Positions 52,224 through 63,600 of a DNA stretch of 64,000 nucleotides are shown here, piece after piece. The position numbers and the translations under genes were made by a program. The notes beneath the pieces are model-generated. The model was not told the DNA's origin and made no database searches. It worked only from the letters and a program-made list of their open reading frames with translations. Numbering within the stretch: position 1 is the stretch's first letter; each line of letters starts with the position of its first letter. The stretch is from a virus. The stretch lies in the IMG/VR virus record IMGVR_UViG_3300044634_000910, positions 1 to 64,000 of that record, one strand, 5' to 3'.

Positions 52224-52718
52224 TTATACCGCCCCATATATTGTACCATTAAGTATCTCACCGTTGTTTACTATTTGAACCTCTATTTGCTCATCTGAAT
52301 CAAGGTTAGTTACATTGATTACCAAATCACCTGTTGTTTGATCTATATAGACTATCTGTCCAGCAGGACCTGAGCCTACTGATGGGATTTTGTTCTCAAG
52401 CCTGATTGGAAAGTTCTTAAAATAAGTATCTGCTGTGTTCTCAAGTTTAATTATATTGTTAGGATTGTATTCTAAGTAAAGGCTTTGCAGGTTTTTAATT
52501 GGGCTATACAAAACATCTTGTCCATTAATAATATCGTTTCTTGATATATTGATTAATTCTTGGCCTCCTATATTTTCAAATATAAGATCTGCCATAATAT
52601 CAATTTCAAGTGGTGGATTGCTAAGAGCAATTAAAGAAGGAGTTGCAACCTTAACCGCTGGATTAACTGCTGGCTTTGCTTGGGATGCTGGTTGATTTGC
52701 TACTGAATCAGTTGTCAT
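52224..52718 (-). CDS. tail protein (164 aa)
   Basis: Low-complexity Ala/Pro N-terminus, then a small helical/beta domain (IMADLIFENIGGQELINISRNDIINGQ) common next to large minor tail proteins of actinophages. Overlaps the next gene by 4 bases. Confidence 0.6.
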   Translation of the reverse strand: MTTDSVANQPASQAKPAVNPAVKVATPSLIALSNPPLEIDIMADLIFENIGGQELINISRNDIINGQDVLYSPIKNLQSLYLEYNPNNIIKLENTADTYFKNFPIRLENKIPSVGSGPAGQIVYIDQTTGDLVINVTNLDSDEQIEVQIVNNGEILNGTIYGAV

Positions 52719-55700
52719 TGCACTACCTCACTTAAAAATATTGTCATTTCTGGACCGTATTTTTCTTTAGAATATTCTATATTATATACCACAAACCTTG
52801 AGTCCTTAGATCCGACCTTATCTATTTGATTTTCAGTGTAGTCAACAGATACAATATCTCCAAGTTGAATCATTGGGTTTGCAAAAACCTTAACACCTAT
52901 AGACTTTCTTGGCTTCATTATTTTTTTAATTACCCAAGCCAAAAGGTTTTCTGCGTCATCATGTGACTGAATATATGGAGCCTCTAATGAAAAATCTTTT
53001 TTGCCATAAGTCATGCGACTTAACTTTATGTCCTCATAATCTTTTGCAATTTTATTAGGATATGATACCAACGAATTAGCAACAAACTGTGGGTCTGCTA
53101 AATTACTATTCTTTGAAAAGTATTCATCCACAGTAAGATCGTTGCTTGATTGCTGAGTAAATGTAATGCCTTGAATTCTTAGATAGTTTCCGCTTGTCTC
53201 GTCAAGGCTGAGTGCTGTGTCTGTAGAATTAAATATTAAAAATTCTGCTCCATATGCCCCTGCTCTAAATCCTGAAACAGCATAACCCTTTAATCTATTA
53301 AATGTTGGAGATAACTTTGCATACAAAGCAGGATATGCCTTGTCATATTTAAAATTAAATGATGCTGCTTCTCTCATTATTGTTCCGAACTCTTCAAAGT
53401 ACATGCTAAACTTTGGGGGCTCAGCAGAACTAATCCCAGTAAGATAGGTTGATTGAACTGCACCTGACATGGCGTATTTCATAAATGAATCGTTTGCATT
53501 TATTTCAGAGTCTCCGAATGCTGAACTAATTGGAGCATCAATTTGAAACGCTGTATTTTGTGAATAGTTGTTTGCCAATGCATAGATATTTTCAAACATA
53601 ACTCTTGAAGATCCACGAACAAACAATGACATGTTATTGTATATTGGAAGCGGGTCAGTGTCATCTATTGTAGCAATTAGGTTATTGTTTAGGTATAGAA
53701 AAAACCTTCTGCGTGAGCCTATGTCTTGATACTCAACTGCTAAGTCATATACTGTTGGTTTTTCTTCTGCAGCCATTCTGTACTGTCCCGTAAATTTTCC
53801 ATCGTCTACAATTATGTTTGTAAGTCCTTCATACAGTTTTACTGGCACTGCAGATGTGGTTTCTGTTCCAGCAGTAGCAGCCTTTAGTTTATAAAATATA
53901 ACATTGTGAACATTGTCTTTCTCAGAGTTATTAAGTTTGTTTGCTCCTAACGCAATGATTTCAAAATAATACCCGTTGTTTGTTTCTGGGTTTATCATCA
54001 CACCAAGACCGCCTGACCCACCGACAATACTTATGTTCTTGTCTGGAGTAGTTCCTGGAACAGTGTAGTAAGTAGATCCCCCTACTGGTGTCTGGCCACG
54101 ATTAATATCATTTTCAATTTTACCAATAATTCTCATTCTAGTTCCAAAGTGCTTATACTTGTTTGTTAATGGCTTGTACACATATGATATAAAATCAATT
54201 GGTGACTCTGTTGTTGTAAACCCTGGACCATTCATAACCAAAGCAGAGGACTGGACTGTTCCAGTTTGTGTTGAAAGCATTGCATTAATGCTTGTCTCTG
54301 CAATATACTTTGATGAAAGAAAGTTTTTAATAATGCCATTTCTTGTTGTTTTCTGTGCAAGGGTGTTGCTTAGTCCTGCTGCAAAAACTCTTGTATCTGG
54401 CAATGTTTGATCTGATTTAAATAAATACTTTGAGTCCATTGTACATCCACGAACATTTGCGTTGTCTGACCAGTATGGATTTAAGCCAGCAGTATGTAGT
54501 GTTACTGGCGTTCCAAACTGTCCTCTTCCGTGCTTTGCAACAGGGCCATTCTTTAACTTTACAATTCCAGAAATTTCTTCGTAGTTTGGTTCAGAATATA
54601 TTCTTACTAAGCCAGTTGGATAAATCTTTCCGTTAAAAGGAAGGGATGAAAAGTACTTCTCATACTCTTGCACATTGTTAATCCAAACATCTCCAGTACC
54701 AGAAATATTATATTGAACAGCATCATACTTTATAATCTCTCCGTTAGAATAAAAATATCCATTGTATCTTGTTATCCAGTAAACTCCTTCTCCTAAATCC
54801 ATAACATTATTAACAACTACGTTATTAGAAACATTTGGAACTGTGGCAGAAAGATTAGAGTTTAATGGTATTGCGCTTAACATGTACGTAGACTGGTTTC
54901 CAATCTCTCCATTAGCAGACTTAGTATTTTCTGTACCTGCAACTTCCCACAAAAGTACTGGCTTATATATCCAGGTCTTTTCGGCATCTACAAGGCTTGC
55001 CTGCTTTATGCTTCCAATAGATCTTTGAATATGTCTTGTTGTATAAACAATCTTTCCATCATTGTAAACATCGTTGTCTTCAGATGTTACCTCTACAATG
55101 TTTGCAAGTTTTGTTTTTGTTCTTTCGTTTTTAACCACTCCAGAATCTTGTGAGTCAGAGGACCCGTACAGAACTATGTCTGTTGGTCTTTGCGCTAATG
55201 ATGGCATTATATAGTTTTTACTCATCATTACAAAGTTATTGTATTCGTCAAAGAACATGGCTGTCTGTGTTGAGATTGCTATATCTTCTAATATCTCAGC
55301 AACAGTTTTTTCTGGTGGTATAAAGAAATATGGAATTATGGCTTCTGATTCTCCGTCTACTCTTTTAAATACATAGTTTGAAAAACCTATTGAGTCTAAA
55401 AGAAGTGAAACTGCTGCGCTCACTGATGTATTTGTTGAAAGAATTTCTGGGGCAGTTTGAGATTCAAAGTAGAAGTATAAATCTCTTAGGTCAATAGATA
55501 CCTGCTTTGAATCATTTGATGTTTTTGGAAATCCATCTGAGTACATAGTTTTAATTGGAACGTAGTAGTCCACACCTTCTACATCCATAATTATCTCGTA
55601 AAGTTTTACTTGTATGTTTTTTGACACATACTTTCCAATAACACTATTTGTATTGTTTGCATTAAAGGCATCATCAAAATCAAAAAGTTCAAGTTTACCA

Positions 55701-56998
55701 GTAGATGCAAGTAGTTGCCCAACAGGAAGTCCGCTTGCACCAAGGTCTGATGCGCTTTTATTAACTGAAAAATTTAACACTCTGTCTGAAATGTCTGCCG
55801 ATAGTCTAGAAGACATTTCAATTAAATCAAATGTTGAGTCAAACTTATTCATGCTTTCAACTACGATTCTAATTCCAGAAATATATTCAAACTCTTTATA
55901 TTTTTTAGCAGTACCAGAGTTGTAGTATTTTGGGGATGTTAAATCAGTTACAAAGTTTGTTAGACTGTCTACAGAACTTTCTTCAAGTTTCCAACCATAT
56001 GTTGGAGTAAATGTTTTCCATTCAGAGTCGTACCAAATATGATATGTGCCAAGTTCTCCATCATTTTGTATTACTAAAAACGAATGCCCTTCTTCTGCGG
56101 TATCTGGTCTAAGAGTTGCAGAAGGTAGTTCTCCTTTAAAAATAAATATATCTGAATATAACTTAGGAACTATAAGGCCATAAGAAAGTTCAACGTATCC
56201 ATCAGACTTAATTATATCTGTTCCATCTTTTCTTTTGTCTTTGTCTGTAAACGATACAGCGTCTACCCAGTTGTTATTTTTTAAAACCTGAATCTTCCAT
56301 CTATCTGGAGTTGTTTTATTTGTATCGCCAAAGTATGGATCTAAAAATGTACCTGCTGAGTTTGAAAATGTTCCATAATCCAGTTCTCCAACATTGGTTT
56401 GCATCTTTACAATAACTCTGTTTGCTGGAACTTGCTGCTTGTATACAACGAATGGAGCAGCATCTTCTATTCTGTGTCTTCCATTTATAGTTTTATTTGC
56501 AACACCATACTCAATTTTATTTTCAGTTCTAAAAGATGTCCAGTATTTAAATGGATCATTCTTGTCTGGCATATAGTATCTTGGTCTTTTTGCCATATTA
56601 ATATTTGGGTTGTGTAAGTATCTACCATTTAAATATGTTGCTTTGTTAATTCCAGATCTTGGTCTTTGTGGCTTTAGACAATCTTCTAAAGAGTAAAGCA
56701 TCTTTAACTTTTCTTTGTATGCTGTCAAAGTTGTTGGCTCTCCATTATCATCAAAGCCTCCATCAATTTTTACGTCTGCATCAGTTGCCCCAGTGTAATA
56801 GTTTCCAGCATCGGAAGGATCAAAGGTGTTTGGAAGTGCGCTATAAATAGAGCCACTAGTGTTTGGCCTGTATCGGTAGTTTCCAGCAATAGATATATTT
56901 GAGGGTATGTTCATATTCCACTCAACTACAACTGCAGACTGTGTCTTTACAGAAGAACTTGTCTCTAAATGATTTTGTAATTTTTTACCCTGGAACAT
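52715..56998 (-). CDS. large minor tail protein (1427 aa)
   Basis: Start at the TAATG junction at 56998. Beta-rich, with LamG-like or jelly-roll segments in the middle (GRGQFGTPVTLHTAG; QYRMAAEEKPTVYDLAVEYQDIGSRRRFFLYLNNNLIATIDD, a concanavalin-like pattern) and a C-terminal IQLGDIVSVDYTENQ...FVVYNIEYSKEKYGPEMTIFLSEV region that is tail-hub-like. Probably the tail-tip hub or receptor-recognition protein, following the tape measure and distal-tail genes. Confidence 0.75.
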   Translation of the reverse strand: MFQGKKLQNHLETSSSVKTQSAVVVEWNMNIPSNISIAGNYRYRPNTSGSIYSALPNTFDPSDAGNYYTGATDADVKIDGGFDDNGEPTTLTAYKEKLKMLYSLEDCLKPQRPRSGINKATYLNGRYLHNPNINMAKRPRYYMPDKNDPFKYWTSFRTENKIEYGVANKTINGRHRIEDAAPFVVYKQQVPANRVIVKMQTNVGELDYGTFSNSAGTFLDPYFGDTNKTTPDRWKIQVLKNNNWVDAVSFTDKDKRKDGTDIIKSDGYVELSYGLIVPKLYSDIFIFKGELPSATLRPDTAEEGHSFLVIQNDGELGTYHIWYDSEWKTFTPTYGWKLEESSVDSLTNFVTDLTSPKYYNSGTAKKYKEFEYISGIRIVVESMNKFDSTFDLIEMSSRLSADISDRVLNFSVNKSASDLGASGLPVGQLLASTGKLELFDFDDAFNANNTNSVIGKYVSKNIQVKLYEIIMDVEGVDYYVPIKTMYSDGFPKTSNDSKQVSIDLRDLYFYFESQTAPEILSTNTSVSAAVSLLLDSIGFSNYVFKRVDGESEAIIPYFFIPPEKTVAEILEDIAISTQTAMFFDEYNNFVMMSKNYIMPSLAQRPTDIVLYGSSDSQDSGVVKNERTKTKLANIVEVTSEDNDVYNDGKIVYTTRHIQRSIGSIKQASLVDAEKTWIYKPVLLWEVAGTENTKSANGEIGNQSTYMLSAIPLNSNLSATVPNVSNNVVVNNVMDLGEGVYWITRYNGYFYSNGEIIKYDAVQYNISGTGDVWINNVQEYEKYFSSLPFNGKIYPTGLVRIYSEPNYEEISGIVKLKNGPVAKHGRGQFGTPVTLHTAGLNPYWSDNANVRGCTMDSKYLFKSDQTLPDTRVFAAGLSNTLAQKTTRNGIIKNFLSSKYIAETSINAMLSTQTGTVQSSALVMNGPGFTTTESPIDFISYVYKPLTNKYKHFGTRMRIIGKIENDINRGQTPVGGSTYYTVPGTTPDKNISIVGGSGGLGVMINPETNNGYYFEIIALGANKLNNSEKDNVHNVIFYKLKAATAGTETTSAVPVKLYEGLTNIIVDDGKFTGQYRMAAEEKPTVYDLAVEYQDIGSRRRFFLYLNNNLIATIDDTDPLPIYNNMSLFVRGSSRVMFENIYALANNYSQNTAFQIDAPISSAFGDSEINANDSFMKYAMSGAVQSTYLTGISSAEPPKFSMYFEEFGTIMREAASFNFKYDKAYPALYAKLSPTFNRLKGYAVSGFRAGAYGAEFLIFNSTDTALSLDETSGNYLRIQGITFTQQSSNDLTVDEYFSKNSNLADPQFVANSLVSYPNKIAKDYEDIKLSRMTYGKKDFSLEAPYIQSHDDAENLLAWVIKKIMKPRKSIGVKVFANPMIQLGDIVSVDYTENQIDKVGSKDSRFVVYNIEYSKEKYGPEMTIFLSEVVQ

Positions 56999-57654
56999 TA
57001 CGCCTCTTCCAGTGTTAAGGCAACATTCCAAAAATCAAAGTTCAAACCACTTCTTTTGATAACTGAATAATTAAAGTCTGCAAAAAATACTTCTATTACC
57101 TCATTGTATTTGTTTGTATTTTTAAATCTATCATCTTCTACAGTTAGTGGATCATTGCTAAAATTAGTATACTTATCATAAGCAAGGTAAACCCAAAAAG
57201 ATCCTTTATGGTTTTTATACCAGTCAAGTAGTTCTACACCGCCTGCTCCTCCGTCGCTAGTAAACTCTAGGGGGCTTTGTCTTGTTTCTGTCTTAACCAT
57301 GTTAGGATTTCCATTAGAATCAAATCCAGGATAAGTATCGTATGCTCTTGATGGTAGCATGTCCCAGGATACTGATATTTGAAGTTTATCGGCAATATGA
57401 TAAGATCTCATACGACCATTAATCATTCTCTCCTTTTTTTCTATTCTGGAAGGATTAAAGGTTATGGGTGACCTGTTATCATCAGATAGTATTATAAACT
57501 CGCCAGAAGAGTCTCCAGAGGCTGCTGCTGACCCTATTTCAACTCCCGAAGGAATATGAAATCCATCAACCTTCGTTCCCTGGTTGTCTGCAAATAGCAT
57601 TGCCTGTGGTCTTGAATATTTTTTTCTTCCAGACATATATGTGTTAGTTGCCAT
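56998..57654 (-). CDS. distal tail-type protein (218 aa)
   Basis: IILSDDNRSPITFNPSRIEKKERMINGRMRSYHIADKLQISVSWDMLPSRAY, then GGAGGVELLDWYKNHKGSFWVYLAYD and NFDFWNVALTLEEA. It follows the tape measure gene with a one-base overlap, the normal place of the distal tail protein. Confidence 0.7.
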   Translation of the reverse strand: MATNTYMSGRKKYSRPQAMLFADNQGTKVDGFHIPSGVEIGSAAASGDSSGEFIILSDDNRSPITFNPSRIEKKERMINGRMRSYHIADKLQISVSWDMLPSRAYDTYPGFDSNGNPNMVKTETRQSPLEFTSDGGAGGVELLDWYKNHKGSFWVYLAYDKYTNFSNDPLTVEDDRFKNTNKYNEVIEVFFADFNYSVIKRSGLNFDFWNVALTLEEA

Positions 57655-60600
57655 TATAATCTATTCCCCCTGAGTTTCTGTGAGTCAATACCCTTTATTT
57701 GTGTCATCACAACTCTTGCAATTTCATCTGGGTTTGCATCTGATTTTACATTAACACTAATACTATAATTATACACTGAGTCGCCTACTGATGAGCCATT
57801 ATTTATTGCCCTCATTGTATCTGCTCCATGAGACTGTACAGCATACTTACTCATTACAAATTCTCCAGGGGTAAGCATTGCTGGGATAGTGTCTGTTCCA
57901 GAAGCGTATCCGCCTTTAGCGAAGTAACTTGGAACTAGTCCACCCTTAGAAAGCATCATCATACTTGCCATTCCACCGCCACCGCCACTGCCAAACCCAC
58001 CACTTAAAACTTTATCATCGGAACTTACTTGTGAAGTAGAACCTAAAGAAGGAATGCTTGCAATAGCCTTTGATGCACCGTATAAAGAAAGACCAGTAAT
58101 ACCAGCGACTGTTCCCAGCATAGTTGCAACAGCAGATTTGCTTGTACCAATTTTTGAAGTTTCTTTTAGATTTGGTTCAACGATAGCAGGAATATCTGTT
58201 CTTGGAACCATAACTACTCTACCATCTTTTACTACTGCCTGAAGATCTGGGGCATCCACAACCTTTAGGTTCATTCCAGGAATATTTCCAACACCCCAAT
58301 TTGTGTATGCATCTCCATGTCTATATCCAATATAACCAGCCTTAAGTAGTTCTTGCATAAATGGATCAGTTATGTCAGCATTTATACTGCTCATATCTCT
58401 TGGCTGAATACCAGTTTTTTTAACATATGCTTCTTTAAACTTTTTTAATCCTTCTGGATCTATAAATCCTTTGCTAGATAAAACCTTAGCGATTGCACGT
58501 GGTTCTAAGTCTATTCCATATTGATAAGACCCAAATTGTCCAAAATGCTCTTTAGACATTAGTGGACTAGTTGCACTATACAGTCCTGGACCAAAGGCAT
58601 TAACTGGTGTTGCTGTTGGATCTGTTTTTGATTTTAAATATCTTTCTAAAGGAGACGGAAGGTCATCTATAGGCTTTCCATGTCTATGAACGCCCCGCTT
58701 CATTGTAATCAAAGCACCTAATCCACCTGGAATTGAGTCTATGATTGCCTGAGTCTTGTAGTGTTTTACAAATGCCTCTGCATCATCTCCACCTACCTCC
58801 CTAGTTAAACGTGCAAGACTTATATTTCTTCCAAAGTTTGTGTCTGCAAGTCGTTTTGCTATTGGAGCAACTATTGCTTCTTTTAATTTGCCAAGTGTTA
58901 CCTTAACTGGGTCCATCATATCTTTTCCTATGTTTTTAAACATATTAGAATATGAAGCATTTGAATATTTTTTACTTTCATCAAACATAGACTTTTGAAG
59001 ATATGAAAGGTCTTGAATATCTGTTTCATGAAGTCTTCTAGGATTAATCTTTTTACCTAAATCAGAAACATATGGTACTGCTTTAGATGCTAATGTGCTT
59101 CCAAGTTTAGTACTTAAGAATGATTCGTTTATGTTTGTATCTTTGCCTCCATATTTCCACGCACTTTGTAATGGAATTTGAAGGTTGCTTGCAAACCTTC
59201 CAGGAGCAAGAAAGGCACTTTCTAATGCTCTTCCAATTGGGCCACCATTGCCATATAGAGCACTAGCAATTCTTGACTTAAGAGGAAGAGGACCTGGAAC
59301 CCAATCGTCATACTTGCCCCATTCTGTGCTATCCCATTCTCCCTTTCCAGTAGAGGCTGTAGGAATAGTTAGTTTTTCTTCCACTAAACTTGTAGTTGGC
59401 GCTGGGGCATCATTTGCTTTACTTGCTACTTTACTAAATATATCTATACCGTTTTTACCAAGTGATTCTTTTATTCTTTTAGGAATTACGTTTCCTATCT
59501 TATTTATTATTGGCTTTACTGCTTTAAGACCTGGAAATGGTGCAACCGCTAGAGCAGCATTTAAGTTGTCTTTTATGTCAGACTTCATTGGCTGACCTGC
59601 TAACTTAGCAGCAAACATTTGAGGAATACCGCCATACTTTGCAATATCCAAAGCAGTTTTTGCTATTGATGGAAGCGCAAAGAAGTTAGCAGTTTTTTCC
59701 CATATCTTCTTATCAAATAATGATGTTGCTCTTTTTTCTTCTTCTTTAGCCTTTGGTTTTGCAGATCCCATAGATGACATTCCTAGACCGTGTGGTGCAC
59801 TTACTGTTCCACCAGTTGAAAATCTTTGAACATTTATATCATTTAAGAATCCTTCGCCGTACTGATCAACTGCAGACTTTCTAACTACAAACTCTCCTGG
59901 AGTTAACATTGCAGGTACAGTGTCTGTACCCTTTGGAGTAAATCCTCCATCTGCAAAATACTTAGGAACAACTCCTCCAGAACTTAGTCCTCCCCAATTT
60001 CCAAATGATCCAAGCCAAGCATCTGCTGCTGATTCAGCATCTGCCTTAGCCTCTGCATCCTTAAGTAATTTAAGGGCTCCATCTGCTGCTGCTTTCGCCG
60101 CTTTGTCTGCTGCATCTTTTGCCGCTTTGTCTGCTGCATCTTTTGCCGCTTTGTCTGCTGCATCTTTTGCCGCTTTGTCTGATCCTGTTTTTCCATCATT
60201 TCCACCAGATCCACCAAGATTAACTGTAGTAACATATCTAGTAATATATTCAGTTATGTTTCTAATTTCATTGATTATCTGATCTGTCTCAACGCTCTTA
60301 GGAATTTTATTAATAGTGTCTAAAATTGTAGACCAAGAGGTTGATGTGTTTGCTGCTGATGTTTCTGCTGCTGCTAAAGCAATCGCATATGATTTTGCTA
60401 GTTCATCAACAGCGGTTATCTTGTCGACTGTCTCTTGCCACTTTTCAAGAGTCATTCCAGTTGTCTCATCAATTGCAACTGCTTCATCTGCAATACTTTG
60501 TAGGTATGCTTCTTGAGATGCCAATTCTAAGTCTTGTGCTTCTAATTTCCTTAGTATCTCTGCTTGAGTTTTTTCTTGTTCTAATAGGCTGGCTTCTTGT

Positions 60601-63600
60601 GCTTTTAGATTTGCAACTGCTGCTATGTGTGCTGCTTCTGCTGCCTTAAGTGCTGCTGCTCTAAGAACCTCTTGTGCTTCAATTTTTTCTTGTTCTAAGG
60701 TAATGCTTTCTTGAATTCTCAATATGCTTAGGTTTAAAGCCTCTATTTCTTTTTCTATTGCAAGTCTAGCAGGGTCTGTTTCTAATCTATATATTTCTTG
60801 ACTTATAACAAACTGTCTTTCTGAAATCTCATCTCTAGTCATCTTGCTTTCTGCGCCAGTAAGAGATCCTAGTTCATTAGTTCTGGACAGTTCAAGACCT
60901 TGCATAATCATGTCTGCTTGACTATTTGCTGATGCGGCTCTCATTTCTTGTGCAACTCTTGCTGCTGCTGCAATATCTCCTTGAGAAAGAGCATCAGCCA
61001 AACCTAATTGCTGACCTTGAGAGTCAATTATCTGCTTGTTTAAATCATTTACTTGCTGTAAAGCCTCTACCTGCTTGTCATACTTTTCATTAATATCTTC
61101 TGCAGCCTTGTCCATTATTGCAAGGTCGTTGTTAAGCATTTGGTTTTCTTTGTTAAAGGCTTCTATCTTGTCGATAAACTTTGTTTTTATTTCATCTTCT
61201 TTTGCCTTAATACTTTTTTCTATTGACTTAATGTTATTTTCGTATTTTTTAATTACATCTTCAATTCCCTTTATTGTTTGATCAAACGAATTATTTACAG
61301 CGTCTAGTGCCTTTTCTAAATCATTTTGAGCATTAGCAATTTTATCTTGAATTTCAGACCTGCTTCTTTGAATGCTTTGAAGGTTTGAGGATGCTATATC
61401 TATTGTTTTACCAAGAGATGCTCTTTCTTTTCCAATGCTGTTTAAACTTGCTCCTGCAGGAATTGTTGGTATTGCAACTCCTGCTGCCTTATATCTTGCT
61501 GCTACATTTGCAGTTGCAATTTTTCCAACTTGTTGTGGGGCTTTGTTTGGATCTCTGTATGCAGATGTTGCACTTTCTAGTTGTGATCTGTTCAAATAAG
61601 AATAGACAGTTCTCTTTGAATCCATCACCTTGGTTGCTGCATCTGCTCCATCACGAATCTGATCTGCAACATTTTTTACTGCAAACTCAAGAGCAATTTT
61701 TATATTTGAGTTTGCTTGTATAGCCTTAAGACCAGCCACGATATCTTTAAGTCTGTCTGCTGCTCCCGCTGCTCCCGACTTGTAGTCTTCCATTGCTGCG
61801 ATTGCTTCTGCTAGTGATTCTGGATCACCTATAATATCTTTTAGGGCTTTTGAAGATACTCCCTGACTTCCTAAAAACTTTATGACATCTGGAATTTGTT
61901 TAATATTTTTTTGTTGATTAAGTGCTTCTGATCCCTTAGCAATTAAGTTGTTAATTTTTTGTCTATTTGTTAACTGCTTGCTTAGTTCAACGTTTGTCTT
62001 TAGTTCTTCATCTGTTATCTTTCCAGTAGCAATTGCTGCTGTTGTATACTCATCCTGAAGAATATTTTCTATTGATACAGCATCATATCCAGCAGCAACC
62101 AGTTTGCGTCTTACTGCTTCTTGTTCATTTAGTAATAAGATAGACTTGCTTGCATAGGAATTAAACTCTCCAACTACCGCTGCATCAAAGGCCTTATTGT
62201 ATAGTTCTCCAAGTTCAGAAAGTACAACATCTCCTGACTTTGCTGTCTTTGGCAATAACTTTTTACTATCGTATGGGTTTAATATTCTTCCCTTGTTTTT
62301 CCCAGTCTTAATTTTAGACCCTGCAGTAGTAAAATACTTTTTCTGTTCTGTTGGATCTTGTGACATAGCAAAGTCAATAAACTGTCTATTACGTCCTTGA
62401 GCATTCATCTGTTGCTCTATTCCTCTAAACTTATTCTGGACAGACTTTGAGTTTCCTTCTGCTAGAGCCTTATTTAATTCTTTAATTCCACCTGCTGCAT
62501 TAATAGCAGCATTTCTAACGTTCTTTAATCTTTCTAAAATAAATTGAAATGGATCTGCTTTTTTACTTCCTCCACTATCATCATCTAGCAGATCATTTGC
62601 TGCTTTTGAAGCAATTTCTTGATCAGTCATTTGCATTACTGTGTCTCCAGCAATTTTATCTCTGTATGCCTTGTCGGTTGGACTGTTAGCAATAAGGGAT
62701 GCTGCATGGGAAGGAATGCCTTGGCTTACCGCTTTTGCCATATCTCTTGCACGGGCAGCGGAAATGTCACCATCTGTTATGGTTTTATGTATTGCAATAT
62801 ATTGTGCAATAACTGTTCTTATTACTTCTTGAGGTTGATTTTTCCATCTATCAAAAATAGGTATAAGACCATCCAGGCTTACTCCACCAATTTCTTTTGT
62901 TTCAATTAAAACTTGTTTTGTTATTGGTCCCTTTACATCGTCAATTGCTTTAAGTGATTTGGTTAAGGCTTCAAGTTTTGCCATAGGATCAATAGAATTG
63001 CCATTTTCATCTTTGCTAGAAAAGAATGCATCGATGTTGATTTCTTTCCCCTGTAGTTTTTGAACTAGCCCAATTGCGTCAATTAGGTCTGATCTTTCTG
63101 CTGGATCTTTTTCAATAATCTTAATGAATATTCTCTTTGCATCAGACTCGCTTTCGAGAATACTAAGTGCATTTACTAACTCAATTGTTTCTGCAGAATC
63201 TTGAGTTATTAGCAAGTCCAATGCTGCATCAAGTTGGGCCTCATTTTTTTCACCCTTGCCAAACATTGATATAAGAGATGTTCCAACTTCTGGAGTTGCT
63301 CCTTCATAGGCAACGAAGGTTTTAATTTTTACTTCTAGTTCTTCTGACTTTAAATTATTTTTTGCAGAACCAAGAAAAACATCTGCATATGGATCTCCCT
63401 CAAATTTTGTTCTTACTTGAGTGTCTACGGAATTCATAAACGCTTTAGAATAGTAGTCGTCTCCACTAAGTCCAATATTTTTAACCTTCTTATAGTTGGC
63501 TACTTGATCATTTAAAAGTTTTTTTGATTCATTTCTTAAAGAACTTAAGCCATCCTTTTTCTTACCTTCTAAAGCCGCAATCTCATCATCTATTTTTTTC

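Noticed and set aside
60097-60180. Regular tandem repeat as a CRISPR array
   Set aside because: The units are contiguous with no spacers and lie in frame inside the tape measure gene.
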